The notes under the pieces were generated by a model. That model did not search any database. It saw only the letters and a list, made by a program, of their open reading frames with translations, and was not told the DNA's origin. Made by a program: the position numbers and the translations under genes. Positions 59,263-64,000 of a stretch of 64,000 bases of DNA are shown here, in pieces. Position 1 is the stretch's first letter, and every line of letters starts with the position of its first letter. Source of the DNA: Halichondria panicea (Eukaryota; Porifera; Demospongiae; Suberitida; Halichondriidae); assembly GCF_963675165.1 (NCBI RefSeq), contig NC_087392.1, positions 4,485,442 to 4,549,441 on the forward strand, written 5' to 3'.

Positions 59263-60113
59263 ATGGCAGTTGCAGCTAATGTTGGAGAGCCTGATCTTTG
59301 TCAGAGTTGCGGAGAGGACCTTGATGATCATACTCTTCTGTTTATACATACCCGAGGAGAGGTAATTGGCTATACTGTGCCTAGTTTTCCAGTCCTAGAA
59401 GTTAAATTTACCCACGTTAAGTACGCAAAGGACGACAGCATGACTAGCTATGATGGATTTATTCGAGAAACTTCTGAGCTAGTGAAGGTGAACACTATGA
59501 TATCAGTGTGCACTGGCTGTAAGAATAGTTTTTTTATTCCTATGGATGAATTTATGAAGTCAAATGTAGAGCTAGAGCTCAACACTTTCGACAACAAAGT
59601 GTTTGTTGTTTGGAATTGGAATCTTCTACCACCAGATATACCACCATCAATGTCTACAACAAATAGTACAGCTGCTGCTGATGATGTCGATCACCAAGGT
59701 ATTGATGATGTCAATGACCAAGAAGGCGTTGTGTTTAAATGTATTGGATCTGCAAAAGAGGAGCAGTACCAAACGCATCTGCATGGCTGAAGTGAATAGA
59801 TTACACAGCAAAGGCATACCCGGTACCCATTGAAGTAAGAGTGCTACACGAGGCATTGAATCGGTACGACTCACGTGCCATAGCAGTTCAAGTTTTTCTT
59901 GACTCAAAATGGAATCGTATAGGATACCTCGTTAGAGAAGTATTGGAGAGTGTCCACCGAGCGATGCACGAAGACAAAATTGTTTTAGTTAAACTAGATT
60001 GGACAAAATTTTTATTGCACTGGCAATCTCCGGGTTGGTATTGTGGAATAAAGATTATAAAAAGAGGAAGATGGGGTGACATTGTACACAAATTTCAGAG
60101 CAAAAAGATGTAA
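59263..60113 (+). pseudogene. HIRAN-like domain gene, two frames joined by a break
   Basis: The first frame (59263-59790) starts MAVAANVGEPDLCQSCGEDL, with paired cysteines (CQSC and later CTGC) that could bind zinc, and ends VVFKCIGSAKEEQYQ before leaving the family pattern. The second frame (about 59800-60113) reads KAYPVPIEVRVLHEALNRYD, then SRAIAVQVFLDSKWNRIGYL, then VREVL, and ends KFQSKKM. The second part resembles a HIRAN-type fold, a domain known in HLTF for binding DNA ends. The two parts can be aligned as one protein only with a one-base shift near 59770 and a TGA codon just after it. An intron with acceptor TTACACAG (ending about 59803) is an alternative. It converges with the gene at 60180, 66 bases away. 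Confidence 0.55.
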
Positions 60114-60179
60114 AAGTATAACATGATACGCAAACATTAATCACTATATTATTAATTTTATGTATAGTATTGTGTTTTA

Positions 60180-63100
60180 TTATTCTTGCTGTCCATATGA
60201 ATGTTCATTTGATATTTGAGATGGTGTACATTGATTAGGTAAGGGTGGTAGGTTGATGGCGATATTGTGAAAGGTGGCTCTAACACTTAGACTATTTCTA
60301 ACAGGAAGAGTTGCTATTCGACAACCATTGCTTAGTGCGAGTTGTTCCCGTCTTGGAGCTCGGAGGGGTTCCTTAGCTTTTACGATAGGTGCATTAAAGC
60401 TCGGCAATTCTTCTTCATAATATCGACTATTACTTGTAAAATAATAGAAGAGAAGGTCAGGGTCCATTCTTTTTGTAAACTCTATACAAACTTTCCTCCA
60501 TCCATAGTATACCTATATAATTATTATAATTATTATGTACATAATATAATTATGCGTGCTGGCGTTGGTATAGATTTGGTGTACCTGCTTCATTGTAACA
60601 TTTTCTCCAACACAGTTTCTGAGAATACTAAAAAAGCACTCTACATCATCAGATGACGAAGAGCGCGGGTGCTCAGGGGCAATCTTCTGTGCCAGATTGA
60701 ATAGATATCGCCATTGTCTGGTCTCAATATTTGCTGTCAGGCCAATTAATGTTTCTCTAGTGAAACCTTTAATTCGGTCAATTCGTCTGAAATGCAAAAG
60801 TGAACAGCATCTTAATTACAGAATTTATAAATTAATGCCTTGCCTTACCTATTAATTTCAATTGTACTATAGTCTGCAGTGGGATCTGTTGCGGAGAACC
60901 AAGGAATTAGGTCTTCGTTGATGAAATCTTTGACATCTTGCAAATATGTTTGTCGAGTTTCCTCTGTTAGACCCCTTTCATCTATTGCTCTTCTCCAGTT
61001 TCGAATTACCCGAATATATTTTGCCTCTGCCTCATAATTTTTTCTCTCCATGAATTCCAATACATCTTTACCAAATAAACGTTCTGCATCGATAACAGAC
61101 TGCTTTCGAACTCCTGTAATTGCCGGATATGTTAGCCTTGTACTAGGGTCATAGAGAGCTTCTAAGAACCGTTCTAATCTCACTCCCTTTACTTTACCCT
61201 GCCGTAAGCATGTCGCCATCCTCTGTATATAATTTTCCGAGATGTAATTTATTATATACACTTTAATAAAAGTCATGGTATTACCTTTAGTAGGTGAGCT
61301 CCATCTTCTCTATGGCAAATTACATGACCTATGTGCTTGTGAACCTCAGGAACAATCAAATGACAATTGAAGGGGATTCCTTGTCCTACATATTCTTTGA
61401 TTCGTTTAGAATACTCAAACTGGGCTAAAATTGATCGCATTTTATCGTCTAGGAGTTCCTCTTTGCCTGTTGCAAGAAGTGCACATTATAATACTCAAAA
61501 ATAGTTACTACAATTGTAATAATAGTAATAGTTACGTCACATTTGTGATGTCATGACTATATAGAGTGCCCATGCATGCATGTGCTAAAAGACAAAGTAT
61601 AGCCAAGAGTATAGTAGCAAATTAGTTTAGGTGACTCATTATAATTATACTCCTACTCTATACATACAGTACACATGCCTGGATCTATAAGAACAAACCT
61701 TCTTTCCACTCTGTAGTGGAATACCCCGGCGGTACAGTTTTTGGTCGAAGGCGTGCAACCACATCTTTCATTGTACACCCTTCTTCCATCCATATATATA
61801 CTGCAATTTCTCTCAATGTGGTCTCACTGACAGGAGAATTTCTGTGCAATGCTGTAACTTCACCACTGGAGGATACTGACGTGTGTATAATTATGCACAC
61901 AACATTACAACCAACATTATTATTGCATGTAAGACCCTGCATACCTTTTGGAGTCAACATAATTATTTGTCAAAGTTCCAATGCTAGTCCTGCTATACTT
62001 ATTTCTCACGTCTGATCGAATTTCGAAAATACTTAGAGGCCTCGTACAACCTTTGGATCTCAAAGTGTTCCACTCCCCATCAGTAACAACACCTGCATTA
62101 TGCATGTTAGTGTATAATACAGCAGTATTTCTCGGAACTATATAATTATGAGACACACCCTAACACCACTTACCAGCAACCTTCATGCCTTTCTTTGCCA
62201 TCTGTTCTATAACATCATCAATAATTGAACGTACTTTTTCATCCTTTAGCGTGTTACATGAAAGCATTGAACAGGTAAAGCATATGGCTTCTTAGCTCTC
62301 TGTGCTCAGGACTAATCATTACAACCAGAGCATGAGTGGCAACTTGTCGTCTATACTTAATACTTCTTCTGAAAAAAGCTTTTAATTTCATCTTGAACTC
62401 TTCAAGCTGTCTAGGAAAATTATCAACGACAATATCGTAATCATTATCTTGTAGCTTTTCCTGCAAAACTGTACTCTCTACTCGTAACTGTCGTCCAGTT
62501 TCATTGATAGAACAAAGTTCCTGTGTGTCCCAAGCGAGTTTCATAAGTTCGTTTTCTACATGATGTTTAGCAGCTTGCTTTTCTGAGTAATCCTTAGACA
62601 CGTTTTGAAGACCTACGGAACATGGTATAATTATATAGAAGTGTCATCACATGCATTTTCTATATTTATTCTTACATTTTGTGATGTGTATTAGATCTTT
62701 GAGAAGGAGCTCATCAACTTCTTTCAGTTCAGTTATATAGCAACTTTGAACTATTCCCATGTCATCGTTAAATTTTAGTAACTTCTGATGTTCGTCATAC
62801 ATGATCTTTAAACTGCCATCATTCAAGTCAATATCCCCAGACCATTCACCTCTCATTGATTCTCCTAATCCACAAACTATATCAACCCCGTCAGTTTTAA
62901 TCCACCACCATGCGTCCGGATGCACACTTGCAGCTTGATCAAGCACTGATTGCTATAAAATTACAATAGTGCATGTATATAGTTATGAATTACACACTGG
63001 TAAATAATAATAGTAATTATAATACCTGAATTGATGCATCCAAAGTTATATTGGTTTCAGAAATATCTTTACGCAAGCTTCGCTCAGAAATTGCTGGGAT

Positions 63101-63797
63101 GTTCACCAGCGCCTGCATGCATGAATATAATTATATTGATATAGAAGTCTGAAAAGAAAATAGCATGTACAATAATTACATGTCATGCAGGGTTGGTCAC
63201 AAATGCAGCTGAACATGGTTTACATAATTATGTGCATGAAAATAACATGCAACCTGCTCGATTATTCGTTGCCGTCCAGTACTATTGTCGTGTACATTGG
63301 ATGTGCTCCAATAAGGGCCATGGTGCAACTTAGCCCATTGCTGACCGTAATGGCTATACATGGTTTGAAGCCATGACCTATAGTCGACTGGACATGATAT
63401 AACCTGTGTGCAAATAAAATAATTATTGCAGCTATACAATTATATAGCTATACATGCATATAATTATATCGGTATATACATTTTTCATGATAACCTTATT
63501 ATGATCTTTTACGGAGAAAAAACTTGCTGCATACTCTACTAAGCCCATTGGCATTCGCTTTACAGGGAAGCAAGAGTCACTCCCGTCTTCTCTCATTGTT
63601 CCAATGCCAAGGACAAGATTGTACACAGTATTTTCGCGATTATTTTCGCGTAGATTGATCATGGCAGAAGCTGAGAGTTTGAGAAAGTTATTTGGTACAT
63701 CCAAACCTATTTCTTTGCAATGTTTTGAAAATAACTTAGGTATCGAATCCATATCAATGGTTTGGTCATCATGCAGTCTCCGTCTCTTTATCGGCAT
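60180..63797 (-). pseudogene. Eleven-exon transposase-like (DDE/RNase H-like) gene
   Basis: Exons with GT-AG borders and matching phases: 63480-63797, 63254-63403, 63026-63112, 62676-62952, 62174-62612, 61945-62092, 61699-61865, 61285-61466, 60849-61222, 60585-60786, 60180-60512. Start MPIKRRRLHDD; end EHSYGQQE. Candidate catalytic acids: Asp in WWWIKTDGVDIVCGL (exon 4), Asp in GVVTDGEWNTLRSKG (exon 6), Glu in SSSDDVECFFSILRN (exon 10). The last two resemble the second Asp and Glu of P-element/THAP9-type transposases, so an RNase H-like fold is my inference. Exon 5 needs two frame changes (near 62290 and 62255) to keep the family-like QRAKKPYALPVQC and TLKDEKVRSIIDD segments, so this copy is probably inactive. 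The first frame upstream of MPIK (DHEPTVVVTKDVGIQCD) also looks coding, so the true N-terminus is uncertain. Confidence 0.6.
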
Positions 63798-64000
63798 TTG
63801 GCAAGTCTCTGCCGTAAGAAGTGGTTGTTTGTACCTCTATACAAATAGTATCTTTCTGTCTGATGTCACACTGAATGCCAACATCTTTAGTAACGACAAC
63901 TGTTGGTTCATGATCACGGCTTGGTCTTGCAAGAGAAAGCTGCATCAGCCGGTTGTGGAAACTTCTTAATTAGCTTCAGAACTTTGGAACGGCATGACGT
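63798..64000. other. 5' side of the transposase-like gene, possible missing exon
   Basis: On the minus strand a frame reads RPSRDHEPTVVVTKDVGIQC then DIRQKDTICIEVQTT and stops about ten codons after overlapping the MPIKRRR start. Its composition looks coding, but it is in a different frame from exon 1. No second gene starts before the window ends. Confidence 0.35.

Overview
The window is animal nuclear DNA, most likely from a demosponge of the Amphimedon type. I infer this from short GT-AG introns (about 50-100 bases), AT-rich spacers full of small foldback elements, a Penelope-like retroelement, a multi-copy kinase/kelch family and a multi-exon transposase-like family that I associate with sponges and cnidarians. 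No rRNA, tRNA or other species-level marker was seen, so the organism call is an inference.

The backbone is a tandem array on the minus strand of one gene family. Each full copy encodes a TKL-type protein kinase domain, a coiled coil and a kelch propeller in a single open frame of about 705-745 codons. Copies: K0 (1-1090, cut by the window edge), a kelch-only fragment (12315-13190), K1 (17068-19284, intact), K3 (35037-37256, nonsense codon and damaged catalytic motifs), K4 (39232-41469, intact), K5 (46231-48348, intact), K6 (51913-56272, frameshift plus LINE insertion) and K7 (58394-59150, truncated). A further decayed copy is present twice (5132-6389 and 27836-29093).

On the plus strand, between these genes, lie repeated exon remnants of a Fun30/SMARCAD1-like SNF2 helicase. 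They recur in the order DEGH exon, TGTP exon, AKQIM exon, [kinase-kelch gene in antisense], NHPLL exon. The simplest reading is that a kinase-kelch gene sat antisense in one intron of a SMARCAD1-like gene and the pair was then copied many times. The helicase exons decayed while several kinase-kelch genes stayed open.

Bases 1-10930 and 18195-33640 are nearly identical, apart from a 1.1 kb MULE-like insertion in the first block and a 5.8 kb insertion carrying a Penelope-like element between 1.1 kb direct repeats in the second. Beyond about 10930/33640 the similarity drops to a visibly lower level. This may be a recent segmental duplication or two haplotypes assembled in series. Bases 13191-16316 hold little that I can name.

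Mobile DNA is abundant: two MULE-like elements with TAG(C/T)CTCG ends and 9-10 bp target duplications, a hAT-like MITE carrying a nested LINE fragment, Tigger-like TA-flanked elements, several foldback MITEs, a LINE inside K6, and long GT and polypurine repeats.

From 59150 to the end the array stops at a sharp junction. Two convergent genes follow: a HIRAN-like gene (59263-60113, plus) and an 11-exon minus-strand gene (60180-63797) whose D, D and E motifs resemble an RNase H-like transposase. Both carry apparent frameshifts. Together they are the best candidate in the window for a poorly described mobile or selfish module.
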